Positions 1 through 7,995 are shown, counted from the stretch's first letter. The stretch: DNA of 17,563 nt from Anaerolineales bacterium (GCA_016928525.1 JAFGKO010000311.1:1-17563); one strand, 5' to 3'. Notes: generated from the sequence alone by a model not told the origin. Program-made: numbers and translations.

Positions 1-564
1 CACCTGAATGGGATCCTGACGGGCGAGGGCGAGATGAGCATTGCCGGGATGCGCATCGAACCGGACAACCTGCCTGCCATCCGCGCAATGGTGGGACTCG
101 TGTTCCAGAGCCCGGACGACCAACTCTTCTCCCCGACAGTGTTCGAGGACGTGGCCTTTGGCCCGCTCCACATGGGACTGCCCGAAGACGAAGTGCACGC
201 GCGAGTCGATGAGGCGCTCGAGATGGTGCGTATGAGCGACTACCGTGAGCGCCTGTCGCACCACCTGAGCGTAGGCGAGAAGAAGCGCATCGCTATCGCA
301 ACGGTTTTGTCCATGCGCCCACAGATCCTGGTGCTGGACGAACCCTCGGCGGGCCTCGACCCGCGCGCCCGGCGCGGCCTGATCAACCTGTTACGCGAAC
401 TGCCCATCACCATGCTGGTCTCCTCGCATGACCTGTTGATGGTACGCGAGCTCTTCCCGCGCATGGTCATTATGGATGAGGGTAAAATTGTAGCCGATGG
501 CCCAACAGCCGCGTTGATGAACAACGAAGCTCTGCTCGAAGCGCATGGGCTTGAAAAGCCGTAA
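1..564 (+). CDS. ABC transporter ATP-binding protein, CbiO/EcfA-like, 5' end missing
   Basis: Frame 1 is open from the first base, so the gene begins upstream; the ATG at 34 is internal. Visible in order: LNG just after the missing Walker A, the Q-loop (VGLVFQSPDDQLF), the signature LSVGEKKR, Walker B (ILVLDEP), the D-loop (SAGLDP) and the H-loop (VSSHD). The FQSPDDQLF and EDVAFGP pattern is typical of the ATPases of cobalt/nickel (Cbi) and energy-coupling-factor vitamin importers, which drive uptake by ATP hydrolysis on the cytoplasmic face. The signature has Val in place of the second Gly of LSGGQ, and GEKKR in place of GQ; I believe this is common in the family. Membrane partners (CbiM/CbiQ type) would lie before base 1. 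Substrate unresolved. Confidence 0.85.
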   Translation, partial: HLNGILTGEGEMSIAGMRIEPDNLPAIRAMVGLVFQSPDDQLFSPTVFEDVAFGPLHMGLPEDEVHARVDEALEMVRMSDYRERLSHHLSVGEKKRIAIATVLSMRPQILVLDEPSAGLDPRARRGLINLLRELPITMLVSSHDLLMVRELFPRMVIMDEGKIVADGPTAALMNNEALLEAHGLEKP

Positions 565-600
565 ACTGTTGGTTTCCCTGGCCCGTCGGCCAGGACGGGC

Positions 601-662
601 GATACGGCGGCGCTGGTTGAGTAGGCCGAAGGCCGTATCGAAACCCGCCGCCTACTCAACCA
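601..662. repeat. Palindromic interspersed repeat with two competing stems
   Basis: Two perfect inverted repeats interlock. GATACGGC (601-608) pairs with GCCGTATC (632-639), and TGGTTGAGTAGGC (614-626) pairs with GCCTACTCAACCA (650-662). A third, imperfect fold is possible within 615-645 (GGTTGAGTAGGCC against GGCC...AAACC). The stems are mutually exclusive. Motifs of the form GGTTGAGTAGGCC...GTATCGAAACC recur between genes in many high-GC genomes, so I read this as a REP-like element in the ATPase-cupin gap rather than a gene-specific switch. No T-run follows, so it is not a classical terminator. Confidence 0.7.
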
Positions 663-672
663 ACGAATAAAT

Positions 673-678
673 AAGGAG
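673..678 (+). promoter_or_regulatory. Shine-Dalgarno of the cupin gene
   Basis: AAGGAG lies 5 bases before the ATG at 684 and fixes that start. Confidence 0.8.
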
Positions 679-683
679 TTGCT

Positions 684-1007
684 ATGTCCACAGCCCCCAA
701 AGCCGAAATCCTCAACCTGACCGAGATGGTCAGCTACCAGACCGGTTCCGTGGTCAGCCGCCAGATCACCAAGACCGACGCCGGCAACGTGACCCTGTTC
801 GCTTTCGACGCCGGGCAGGAACTGAGCGAGCACACCGCGCCGTTCGACGCCCTGGTGCATGTGGTGGAGGGCGAAGCGGAGATCCTCATCTCTGGCAAAT
901 CCTTTCCCCTGAAAGCGGGCGAGGCCATCATCATGCCCGCGGATGAGCCGCACGCCGTCAAGGCAACGTCTCAATTAAAGATGCTGCTGACGATGATCAG
1001 GGCTTAG
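684..1007 (+). CDS. Small cupin-domain protein
   Basis: A 107-residue single-domain cupin (one beta-barrel). Seen: motif 1 around GQELSEHTAPFDALVHVVEGEAEI (residues 44-67, His50 and His59), and motif 2 around LKAGEAIIMPADEPHAV (76-92, His90). These histidines could bind a metal, but the usual HxH pair of motif 1 is not intact: His50 is followed by Thr-Ala. Proteins of this size are usually cytoplasmic and act as metal- or ligand-binding sensors or small enzymes; no specific reaction can be assigned. It has its own ribosome-binding site and is separated from the transporter ATPase by a palindromic repeat, so co-transcription is possible but not shown. A terminator follows at once. Confidence 0.9.
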   Translation: MSTAPKAEILNLTEMVSYQTGSVVSRQITKTDAGNVTLFAFDAGQELSEHTAPFDALVHVVEGEAEILISGKSFPLKAGEAIIMPADEPHAVKATSQLKMLLTMIRA

Positions 1008-1015
1008 CAAAGAAG

Positions 1016-1054
1016 AACTCCCCACTGGTGATGCGAACTGGTGGGGAGTTTATT
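1016..1054. terminator. Bidirectional rho-independent terminator between convergent genes
   Basis: AACTCCCCAC (1016-1025) and GTGGGGAGTT (1041-1050) form a perfect 10-bp stem. It is followed by TATT on the + strand and by a T-rich stretch (CTTCTTT) on the - strand. It sits between the cupin stop (1007) and the stop of the leftward membrane gene (1076), so it can end both transcripts. Confidence 0.75.
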
Positions 1055-1075
1055 CTACCTATGTCACTTTGTTTT

Positions 1076-1861
1076 TCAGGAAATGAACTGGTTGTCTTTT
1101 GGGCTAAACATGCGATCCATTAACCTTCGCATCCCGTTGAGCAATCCAAAGTGAGCCAACATCAGGAGACTCACTAGCGTAGTGACAATGAAGAAGATTA
1201 CATCGCCCCACAGGTAATCATATTTGACCTCGGTCAAGAAAATGTAATGGAAGACAATGAAATACAAATGGGCAAAGCTGGTAAGTAGGATTGGTATTGC
1301 AAAAGCGGCCAGGCTATGTTTTTCAAGAATCAGGTGCAAGCCAATAAGCGCGACCAAGCCTGCTCCAAACATCGACAGGTACTTAATATAACTTGTGAAT
1401 ATATATTCTTGCTGAAAGAGCCTCGATATGATCAGGATTTGTAAAGCAATGATTCCGCCAAGGATAACCCAGGCGTAAATCCGGATCGCATATGGCAAGA
1501 TCAAATTTCCAAATGTACGCACCCCAATAACACTGAAAATCCATCCAACCGCATATGCTAAACCCACCACGATGATTTTAGGTAGAACATTATTTGAACC
1601 ATCCGATACAGGCCTTAGGACACTATAAGCGAACCAGGCTCCGCTAGTCATAGCAACACCCAAACTAATCACGCTGATCAGTAAGATTAATGAACTGAAC
1701 ATCCCCTGTTGAGATAACCCATCATTTTTTCCGGCTCTGGATTTAGGACCCTGACCTACATGCGCAGCTTGTGGAGTTGGCCCTTCGGCACGCTGATTTG
1801 ATGCACCGGGGATAATAAACGGCGGCACTTTTGGAAGCTCGTTCTTAGGTTTGTCAGCCAT
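1076..1861 (-). CDS. Six-helix membrane protein of unknown function, paralog A
   Basis: A 261-residue protein with a soluble, Pro/Gly/Gln-rich N-terminus (residues 1-50) and about six hydrophobic segments, beginning near SSLILLISVISLGVA, IIVVGLAYAVGWIFSVIGV, YAWVILGGIIALQILII, FGAGLVALIGLHLIL, FAIPILLTSFAHLYFIV and VIFFIVTTLVSLLMLAHF. There is no signal peptide; it is probably an inner-membrane protein. It begins MADKPKN like the gene behind it, and aligns with that protein along its whole length, so the two are a tandem duplication. The gap to the upstream paralog is only 34 bases, which suggests one transcript. I recognise no catalytic motif and assign no function. A weak GGTGAG precedes the ATG. 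Confidence 0.8.
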   Translation of the reverse strand: MADKPKNELPKVPPFIIPGASNQRAEGPTPQAAHVGQGPKSRAGKNDGLSQQGMFSSLILLISVISLGVAMTSGAWFAYSVLRPVSDGSNNVLPKIIVVGLAYAVGWIFSVIGVRTFGNLILPYAIRIYAWVILGGIIALQILIISRLFQQEYIFTSYIKYLSMFGAGLVALIGLHLILEKHSLAAFAIPILLTSFAHLYFIVFHYIFLTEVKYDYLWGDVIFFIVTTLVSLLMLAHFGLLNGMRRLMDRMFSPKDNQFIS

Positions 1862-1895
1862 ATCTCACCAGTTACTTCTGAAATCAGTGTTACGC

Positions 1896-2768
1896 CTAAT
1901 GTGGCGGAACAAAGTGATTATCTTTTGGGTTAAACATGCGGTCAATCGACCTTCGCAGCCCGTTAAGAAGTCCAAGATGAGCTAACATCAATATGCTGAC
2001 CGTTGTGGTAACAAAGAAAAAGATAATGTCTCCCCATACCCTTTCATGAGCAACCTCGGCCACGAATACATAGTGATAGACAAAGGCATACAAATGCCCC
2101 AGGCTGGCAAGCAGGATGATGACACCGAATGGAACCAAACTGTGCTTTTCCAGGATCACGTGCAAACCAACGAGGGCAATTAGGCCCGCGCCAAACAACA
2201 ACAGATATCTAATGTAATTCCAAAGAAGATATTCCTGTTGATAAAGCCTGTATATGATTAAAATTTGTAAAATGAGAATTCCTCCTAGGACAACCCAGGC
2301 ATAAACTTGGATCACGTAGGGCAGAATCAAATTTCCCAATGAGCGTACTCCGATAACACTGAATATCCATCCAACCGCATATGCCAAACCCACCACGACG
2401 ACTTTCGATAGAACGTCATTCGCTTCATCAGCCGTTTCTGATGGATTACTTTCGCTGCCGGTTGCATCAGGAGGAATTTTCTCTTGAATTTCTGGCGCAT
2501 CTGGATTCTTTTCCGGGGCTGACAGTACGCTATAAGCAAACCAGGCTCCGCTAAGCATAGCAACCCCCAAACTGATTACGCTGATCAGTAAAATCAATGA
2601 ACTGAATATCCCCTGTTGAGCTGCCTGCTTATCGTTCGTAGTTGCGGTTTTGGGAGCCTGAACGACGTGCGCAGTCTGTGGAGGCGGCTTCTCTGCATAC
2701 TGGTTCGATGCGCCGGGGATAATGAACGGCGGTACTTTGGGGAGGTTGTTTTTAGGTTTGTCAGCCAT
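1896..2768 (-). CDS. Six-helix membrane protein of unknown function, paralog B
   Basis: A 290-residue paralog of the next gene downstream. The start is set at the ATG ending at base 2768, because it gives MADKPKNNLPKVPPF, which matches the paralog (first 22 residues differ only at position 8), and because GGAGGG sits directly before it; the ATG at 2783 would put that GGAGGG inside the gene. The transmembrane plan is the same as paralog A. The clear difference is a longer loop between helices 1 and 2 (about residues 81-120), which is rich in Pro, Glu, Asp and Ser and absent from paralog A. The loop's acidic, disordered look suggests a surface-exposed linker. Function unknown; membrane location inferred from hydrophobicity. 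Confidence 0.8.
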   Translation of the reverse strand: MADKPKNNLPKVPPFIIPGASNQYAEKPPPQTAHVVQAPKTATTNDKQAAQQGIFSSLILLISVISLGVAMLSGAWFAYSVLSAPEKNPDAPEIQEKIPPDATGSESNPSETADEANDVLSKVVVVGLAYAVGWIFSVIGVRSLGNLILPYVIQVYAWVVLGGILILQILIIYRLYQQEYLLWNYIRYLLLFGAGLIALVGLHVILEKHSLVPFGVIILLASLGHLYAFVYHYVFVAEVAHERVWGDIIFFFVTTTVSILMLAHLGLLNGLRRSIDRMFNPKDNHFVPPH

Positions 2769-2808
2769 ATCCCTCCGGGCCATAAAACAGGGTCAAGATG
2801 ATTTTCGG

Positions 2809-2814
2809 ATTGTA
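2809..2814 (-). promoter_or_regulatory. Possible -10 box for the membrane-protein pair
   Basis: TACAAT on the - strand lies about 40 bases before the ATG at 2768. No convincing -35 element is seen at 16-18 bases. The MFS gene upstream is on the same strand with no clear terminator between, so readthrough is equally possible. Confidence 0.3.
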
Positions 2815-2845
2815 TCACCTTTTGATAAATGCCGAAAAGTGCAGG

Positions 2846-4078
2846 TCACGCCCCCACGGGCACCTGTTTTCTGCGCAGCCAGGTTAGAACCATCCCCAAC
2901 GGGATCAGTGATAGGGCGCCAGCGACAAGCGCAATGACCGTGTAATTGGTGGCTGCAAAAACCAGTCCGCTGCCCAGGCTGCCAATGGCGGAAGCCAGCC
3001 CTACCAGCAAGTCATTCACTCCCTGCGTACGGGCGCGTTCGGCAGGGGAGAGTTGGTCAGCCAGCAAGGTCGAGCCGCCCACAAAGCAGAAGTTCCAGCC
3101 CAGGCCGAGCAGGAAGAGCGATACCGACAGTGGGAGCACGTCTGGCGAGAGCGGCGCGGTGAGGCAGGCCAACAACAACGTGGCTGCTCCCGTAAAAATG
3201 ACCGGGCCGCGGCCCCACTTATCCGCCAGGCGACCGGAGACAATGGAAAAAGCGTACATTCCCAGCGTATGCGCTGAAATGACGGCCGAAATGTCGCCGA
3301 GTCCGTGGTTGTGTCCTTTCATGTGCAACGATGTGATAACCATGATGGCCACCATGACAACCTGTCCAAGCGCCATGGCAGTGACAGCAATCAGCGCAGC
3401 CGGTTCCCGCAGGATGACAGCAATCGGGCGAGCCGCGCCGCCAGGAGCGGATTCGGGAAATAACGCGGCCACCTGTACCCCCACCTCGCGCGGGTCTGGC
3501 CGCAAGCCAAGAAAGACGATCACGGCAGCGATCCCAAACAGGGCCATGCTGGCGATGTAAGCGCCAGACAATTCGTCCAGACCGAGGCGGAGAGAGAATG
3601 CGCCCATCGGGCCGACCAGCAACGGTCCAAAAATTGCACCGGCGGTGCCGCCCAATACCACGTTCGAGATAGCCGCGCCGCGTTTCTCCGGCGGGTTGAC
3701 CTCTGCGGCGGCGAAACGTCCCAGCACAACGGCTGCGTTGCCGAAGCCCATCAACACCATGCCGGCCAACATGAGCGGGAGCAGACTCCGGTTGGCAGCC
3801 ATGACCACAAGCCCTGCCCCTGCTACACCAAGTAACAAACCCAGCGTAATGCCATTACGGCGGCCCACAATATCCATGAGCACACCCCAGAGCGAGGCAG
3901 CCAACGCACCCCCCAGCAGAAATACAGCCGAGGGGACGCCCGCCCAGGGATTGCCGCCCAGCCTGGCCCCCAGTATGGAATTCAAAGTTGCCGAGGCGAT
4001 AAAACCGGCTGAGGCAAGGCTCTGAGCAAGAAAGAGAATGAAAGTGATCTTGCGTGCTATTCGGGATAATTCGGTCAT
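2846..4078 (-). CDS. MFS transporter
   Basis: A 410-residue protein of the length and hydrophobic pattern usual for a 12-helix major facilitator. The motif A loop between helices 2 and 3 is visible (GVLMDIVGRRNG, near residues 65-76), and a related sequence (GRLADKWGRGP) marks the start of the second half near residue 280, as expected from the internal duplication of the family. It should be an inner-membrane secondary transporter, often an exporter of drugs or metabolites; the substrate cannot be read from the sequence. The gene is divergent from the sensor kinase at 4193, with 114 bases between starts, so the kinase could sense something related to transport. This is inference. AAGGAC precedes the ATG. 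Confidence 0.85.
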   Translation of the reverse strand: MTELSRIARKITFILFLAQSLASAGFIASATLNSILGARLGGNPWAGVPSAVFLLGGALAASLWGVLMDIVGRRNGITLGLLLGVAGAGLVVMAANRSLLPLMLAGMVLMGFGNAAVVLGRFAAAEVNPPEKRGAAISNVVLGGTAGAIFGPLLVGPMGAFSLRLGLDELSGAYIASMALFGIAAVIVFLGLRPDPREVGVQVAALFPESAPGGAARPIAVILREPAALIAVTAMALGQVVMVAIMVITSLHMKGHNHGLGDISAVISAHTLGMYAFSIVSGRLADKWGRGPVIFTGAATLLLACLTAPLSPDVLPLSVSLFLLGLGWNFCFVGGSTLLADQLSPAERARTQGVNDLLVGLASAIGSLGSGLVFAATNYTVIALVAGALSLIPLGMVLTWLRRKQVPVGA

Positions 4079-4101
4079 AAATTGTCCTTTTTTGAGGGGC
4101 T

Positions 4102-4107
4102 ATTATA
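4102..4107 (-). promoter_or_regulatory. -10 box of the MFS gene
   Basis: A perfect TATAAT on the - strand lies 23 bases before the ATG. TTGGCA (4122-4127, - strand) resembles a -35 box, but the 14-base spacer is short. The predicted mRNA has a leader of about 16 bases that still contains AAGGAC. Confidence 0.55.
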
Positions 4108-4177
4108 ACCCTGATACGCAGTGCCAAGGAAAGAGAATTTGTTATCGAATTTGAATATTCCTCCCCGGAATCGAGGC

Positions 4178-4183
4178 TATAAT
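4178..4183 (+). promoter_or_regulatory. -10 box of the sensor kinase, leaderless mRNA likely
   Basis: A perfect TATAAT ends 9 bases before the ATG at 4193, so the predicted transcription start (about 7 bases after the box) falls within a few bases of the start codon. No Shine-Dalgarno is present before this ATG. There is no good -35 at 16-18 bases; TTGAAT at 4151 is 21 bases away. Confidence 0.55.
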
Positions 4184-4192
4184 CTTATTATC

Positions 4193-7100
4193 ATGAATAT
4201 TCCCACAAAACCTGCTTCAAAGCGCAAAACAGTCGGGGTATTCCTCGCAGAGATCAGCCGCGTATGGGGGACAGAATTCATGGCGGGAATTGAGCAGGCC
4301 GCCCAAGAACATGATGTCAACCTGGTATGCTTTGTGGGTGGCAAGCCGTCTTCCTTGATGGCTCCCGGCCAACTGCAAAATTCATACGGTCTTTATGATC
4401 TTGTCAAGCCGAATCAATTTGACGGGTTAATCCTGGCTGCGGATATCGCCCACGGATTGAACCCAAGGGAGATCAAAGACTTTTGCCGAACGTTCGCGCC
4501 CACGCCCATGGTTGCTCAAGCTATCGAAGCCGATGGCGTGCCCCATCTTCTGGCCGACAACCAGAAAGGCATGAAAGCCATCGTGCGCCATTTGATCGAG
4601 GTGCATGGATATAAGCGTATTGCCTTCATCCGCGGCGTCGAAGGACAGATCGAAGCTGAAGAACGTTACCGCGCCTATAAGGATGAACTGAACGCCCACG
4701 ATATCCCCTTCAACGAAAAATTAGTTGTGCAGGGTGATTTCACGCCTGACAGCGGGCGCGCCGCCATCCGCACACTGATGGATAAGCGCGAAATCCGCTT
4801 TCAAGCTGTTGTGGCCGCCAACGACCGCATGGCTTTTGGCGCGCTGGAAGCGCTGCAAATGCGCGGGATTCCGGTACCCGAAACCATTGCTTTAACAGGC
4901 TTTGACGACGTGCGAGAAGCCCAATCTCTGGGTGTACCGCTCACCACCGTTCGCCAATCGTTTTCCGAACTTGGCCGGGATGCCTTCCAAACCCTGCTGC
5001 AACGCATGGAGGGAAAACAGGTACCACACACTCAGGTAGTGGACACAGACATGATCATCCGCTGGTCTTGCGGCTGTCTGCCTGAAACCGTTCGTTACGC
5101 AACGGTCGCGCCTCGGGACGTAGCTCGCACCGGGCGGCTGGAAAATAAGCGCGATGCAGCCATAACAGCCTTGCTTTCTGCAGCGAACCTCGATTCATCC
5201 GATCAGGATCTTGACCAGTTCAAAGACATCTTTGGGCGCATGTGGGATGTTTTCCTGAGCAGTATGGAGGATGATGTCAAAGACGGTGACTTCTTGCGCA
5301 TCACAAATACCGCTATCGATATGCTGCAACGGCATGGACGCGACCCGGGCGCATGGCACAACGTCATCTCCATGCTACGGCGCTACGCGCTGGCCGGCAT
5401 GGTAAGGCAATCCGATATGCTGCATGCAGAAAACCTGTTTCAACAAGCACGCCTGCTGACCGGCGAACTCTCCCAACGTGCGCAAGCTTACAATCGTCTC
5501 CAATTCGAACAACAAGAAGACGTGTATCAGGATTTTGGTTTTGCCATGGCGCCCGCTATGACCCTGGAGGAGATCGGTGATGCCATCACCCAGAACTTCC
5601 CCAACATGGGTATCGAGCGTTGGTATGTCATGTTCTATAGCGATGTGACCTCCCCGACACCCACAAACGCGCCGCCGCCTGAGAGCTACCGCCTTTTGTT
5701 CCAGTATGACGACAAGCAATTCAAGATCCCGACCCAGACCACCAATTTAGGTACTGGCAGCCTTGTCCCGCGCGGGAAGGAACCTGAAGACCACCGTTAT
5801 ACGGCTGTCGTCATGCCGCTTTCGCTGGCGCGCAACCGCTTCGGCTTTATGTGGGTTGAAAAGGGGCCAAAAAGCTGGGATGTATATACCCGCATCCGCA
5901 ACCTGGTAAGCAGTGCACTTTTGCGCACCATGCTTGTCCAGCAACGTGAACAGGCCCGGCAAGAAGTGGAACGCCTGTTGGATGAAGCCCGCGAACGCAC
6001 TGCAGAGTTGGCGATTGCCAAGGAGGCAGCCGAGAAAGCTGCGAATGAGAACGAGAAGTTATACGAAGCGGAGCAGGCACGTCGTCGTATGACAGAAACG
6101 CTGGCGCACGCTTCACGTCAACTATCGTCCTTGGTGAAGGTCGAAAAAGTACCCCAGCAAATATTGGAACAATTGAAAACCGTCCTGCCATTCGACCGGG
6201 GCATCGTCTTCCTGGAAGATGTGAATGGAAATCCCGGCGTGGCGGCGCATCATGGTTTGCCTGAGTCGGCGCCAATCGATACATTACGCTATGTTTTAGA
6301 GGCGGATGGCCAGGAAAGAGATATGTACGATGCTGTCGCTCGTGAAAAAGAAACCATTCAAATCGGCGATATCAATAGCATGAAAGGTTGGGAACAGCCT
6401 GATTGGCTTCCAATGGATCGTTCCTGGCTGGGGACGCCCCTGTATTTCCAGGATAAAACGATGGGCATGATGGTGGTGTCACGCAAGGGTGCCTGGGCTT
6501 TCGATAAAGATGACAACTTGATGGTAAAAACATTCGCCGTGCAAGCTGCCATTGCAATCGAGAATGCACGCCTGTATGACCAAGAAGACCGTCTCAACCA
6601 ATTATTGAACCGCACTGCAGAACAACAGGTCAATGAATTGAGCAAGGCGTACGACACATTAGCAAAACTTGATAAAAATAAGTCCACGTTCATCCAGGTC
6701 GCTGCGCATGAGTTGCGCACTCCCCTGACGGTCATCAAGGGGTACCTGGGTATGTTGCGCGGACAACCGACCATTGCGAATAATGAGACGCTTATCCAGG
6801 CTGTGGACGGCGTGTTGCAAGGCACCAATCGTTTGCATCAGATCGTCAACAGCATGCTGGATGTCGTCAGACTCGAAAACCAGGTGCTTACACCACACGT
6901 GGAGCCTACCCCCATCGCTCCCATGTTGCGCCTGATCCAAAAAAGTTACCAGAAAGATCTCGAATCACGAAACATCAACCTGGAGCTGGATGAATCCATC
7001 AATGGTCTTCCGCCGCTTATGGTTGATTCTGAGCTGTTCCTGAAAGCCCTGGACAATGTGATCGTCAACGCAATCAAATATACGCCGGATGGTGGTTCGG

Positions 7101-7429
7101 TCACAGTCGATGTATCCACGGTAGAAGACGACAGGCAGGGAAGGTGTGTAGAAATCCGCACACAGGATACCGGTATCGGCATCGACCCGGCCAATCTGGA
7201 CATCATCTTCGAAAAATTGTATCAATTGGGCAAAGTAGAACTGCACTCATCAGGGCGCACCAGTTTCAAGGGCGGCGGTCCGGGGCTGGGATTGGCAATT
7301 GCAGCCGGCATCATCAAAGCGCACAATGGCAAGATATGGGCCGAAAGCCCCGGGTATGACGAGAAGAAATTTCCGGGAAGCACCTTCTTCATCCGGCTTC
7401 CATTACCGAAAGAAAAAGCAGACACATAG
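4193..7429 (+). CDS. Soluble sensor histidine kinase with LacI-like ligand-binding domain and GAF domain
   Basis: 1078 residues from ATG 4193; a GTG at 4121 would add 24 residues but would place the -10 box inside the gene. Domains: a LacI/periplasmic-binding-protein fold without a helix-turn-helix (about 10-290, ending in a LacI-like LTTVRQSFSELGRDA); a Cys-Gly-Cys segment (WSCGC); a helical region; a divergent GAF-like region (about 450-590); a coiled coil (about 595-650); a GAF domain (about 655-800); HisKA with H-box HELRTP (phospho-acceptor His839); and HATPase_c with N-box NVIVNAIKYTPDGG (about 953-966), G1 DTGIGID (about 991) and G2 GGGPGLGLAI (about 1026). No signal peptide or membrane helix is seen, so the sugar-binding-type fold should work in the cytoplasm. 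No receiver domain or response regulator is encoded in the window. Ligand unknown. Confidence 0.9.
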   Translation: MNIPTKPASKRKTVGVFLAEISRVWGTEFMAGIEQAAQEHDVNLVCFVGGKPSSLMAPGQLQNSYGLYDLVKPNQFDGLILAADIAHGLNPREIKDFCRTFAPTPMVAQAIEADGVPHLLADNQKGMKAIVRHLIEVHGYKRIAFIRGVEGQIEAEERYRAYKDELNAHDIPFNEKLVVQGDFTPDSGRAAIRTLMDKREIRFQAVVAANDRMAFGALEALQMRGIPVPETIALTGFDDVREAQSLGVPLTTVRQSFSELGRDAFQTLLQRMEGKQVPHTQVVDTDMIIRWSCGCLPETVRYATVAPRDVARTGRLENKRDAAITALLSAANLDSSDQDLDQFKDIFGRMWDVFLSSMEDDVKDGDFLRITNTAIDMLQRHGRDPGAWHNVISMLRRYALAGMVRQSDMLHAENLFQQARLLTGELSQRAQAYNRLQFEQQEDVYQDFGFAMAPAMTLEEIGDAITQNFPNMGIERWYVMFYSDVTSPTPTNAPPPESYRLLFQYDDKQFKIPTQTTNLGTGSLVPRGKEPEDHRYTAVVMPLSLARNRFGFMWVEKGPKSWDVYTRIRNLVSSALLRTMLVQQREQARQEVERLLDEARERTAELAIAKEAAEKAANENEKLYEAEQARRRMTETLAHASRQLSSLVKVEKVPQQILEQLKTVLPFDRGIVFLEDVNGNPGVAAHHGLPESAPIDTLRYVLEADGQERDMYDAVAREKETIQIGDINSMKGWEQPDWLPMDRSWLGTPLYFQDKTMGMMVVSRKGAWAFDKDDNLMVKTFAVQAAIAIENARLYDQEDRLNQLLNRTAEQQVNELSKAYDTLAKLDKNKSTFIQVAAHELRTPLTVIKGYLGMLRGQPTIANNETLIQAVDGVLQGTNRLHQIVNSMLDVVRLENQVLTPHVEPTPIAPMLRLIQKSYQKDLESRNINLELDESINGLPPLMVDSELFLKALDNVIVNAIKYTPDGGSVTVDVSTVEDDRQGRCVEIRTQDTGIGIDPANLDIIFEKLYQLGKVELHSSGRTSFKGGGPGLGLAIAAGIIKAHNGKIWAESPGYDEKKFPGSTFFIRLPLPKEKADT

Positions 7430-7431
7430 AA

Positions 7432-7466
7432 GGCGGAGGTTTTGGAACCTCCGCCATTTTGATTTT
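7432..7466 (+). terminator. Rho-independent terminator of the sensor kinase
   Basis: GGCGGAGGTT (7432-7441) and AACCTCCGCC (7446-7455) form a perfect 10-bp stem with a TTGG tetraloop, followed by ATTTTGATTTT. It begins 3 bases after the stop codon. The reverse strand lacks an equal T-run, so it acts mainly rightward. Confidence 0.85.
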
Positions 7467-7509
7467 CGCTTCTTTCCGGCCCGCCCCTGTTACCGTTACA
7501 TAACTGATT

Positions 7510-7995
7510 CTAATCCCTGACCCCATACCAATCGCCGCCATTAAAGTCGTCAAAGAAAATTTGACGGTCTTCCTCATCTTCGATGGCTGCTCCCGTTTTA
7601 TCGGCCATGGCAATATATTTTTGCGCTTCCGCTTGATTTCCTGCTAATGCCTGTGTGCGAGCCATACACTCGTAGGCAAAGGCAAAGTCGAAATCAGAAA
7701 GTAGGTTTTTATACTGTTCGGTCAGTTCCAGGCAACGTTGTGCGTATTGCAAGGCAACCTGCGTATTTCTGAGCACGATATTGATCCGCACCAGCATCCA
7801 CACGCCTCGTTGCAGATGCACACCGGTCCCGGCGACGCGCCAGTGTGCCAGGGAGGCATGAGCGTACTCTACCAGTAATTCGTTTTCTTCCCGCGTGCGT
7901 TCCTGCTTATCGAGCAATTCCCAGGTCTTGCCGTTGAATTGCTTGGCAAAGTGAAGCTGGGCCTCAGATTCGGTAAAAGTTTTCTCTTTTGACAT
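7510..7995 (-). CDS. Small helical protein, possibly TPR-like, unknown function
   Basis: 161 residues from the ATG ending at 7995, chosen because AGAGGT (8000-8005) lies 4 bases before it; an ATG at 8028 would add 11 residues without a good ribosome-binding site. The protein is predicted to be mostly alpha-helical and soluble. Residues about 60-135 have the paired amphipathic helices and small-residue pattern of tetratricopeptide-type repeats (ALQYAQRCLELTEQ, AFAYECMARTQALAGNQAEAQKYIAMA), which usually mediate protein contacts. The C-terminus is acidic (EDEEDRQIFFDDFNGGDW). It follows the PhzF-family gene on the same strand with a 51-base gap, so a two-gene transcript is plausible. I assign no specific role. 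Confidence 0.75.
   Translation of the reverse strand: MSKEKTFTESEAQLHFAKQFNGKTWELLDKQERTREENELLVEYAHASLAHWRVAGTGVHLQRGVWMLVRINIVLRNTQVALQYAQRCLELTEQYKNLLSDFDFAFAYECMARTQALAGNQAEAQKYIAMADKTGAAIEDEEDRQIFFDDFNGGDWYGVRD

Noticed and set aside
240..974. Long open frame on the - strand across the ATPase and cupin genes
   Set aside because: It is antisense to two well-supported genes, crosses their intergenic repeat and has no family resemblance.
4121..4192. GTG start 24 codons upstream for the sensor kinase
   Set aside because: The extra residues do not belong to the binding-protein fold, no ribosome-binding site precedes it, and the TATAAT box would fall inside the gene.
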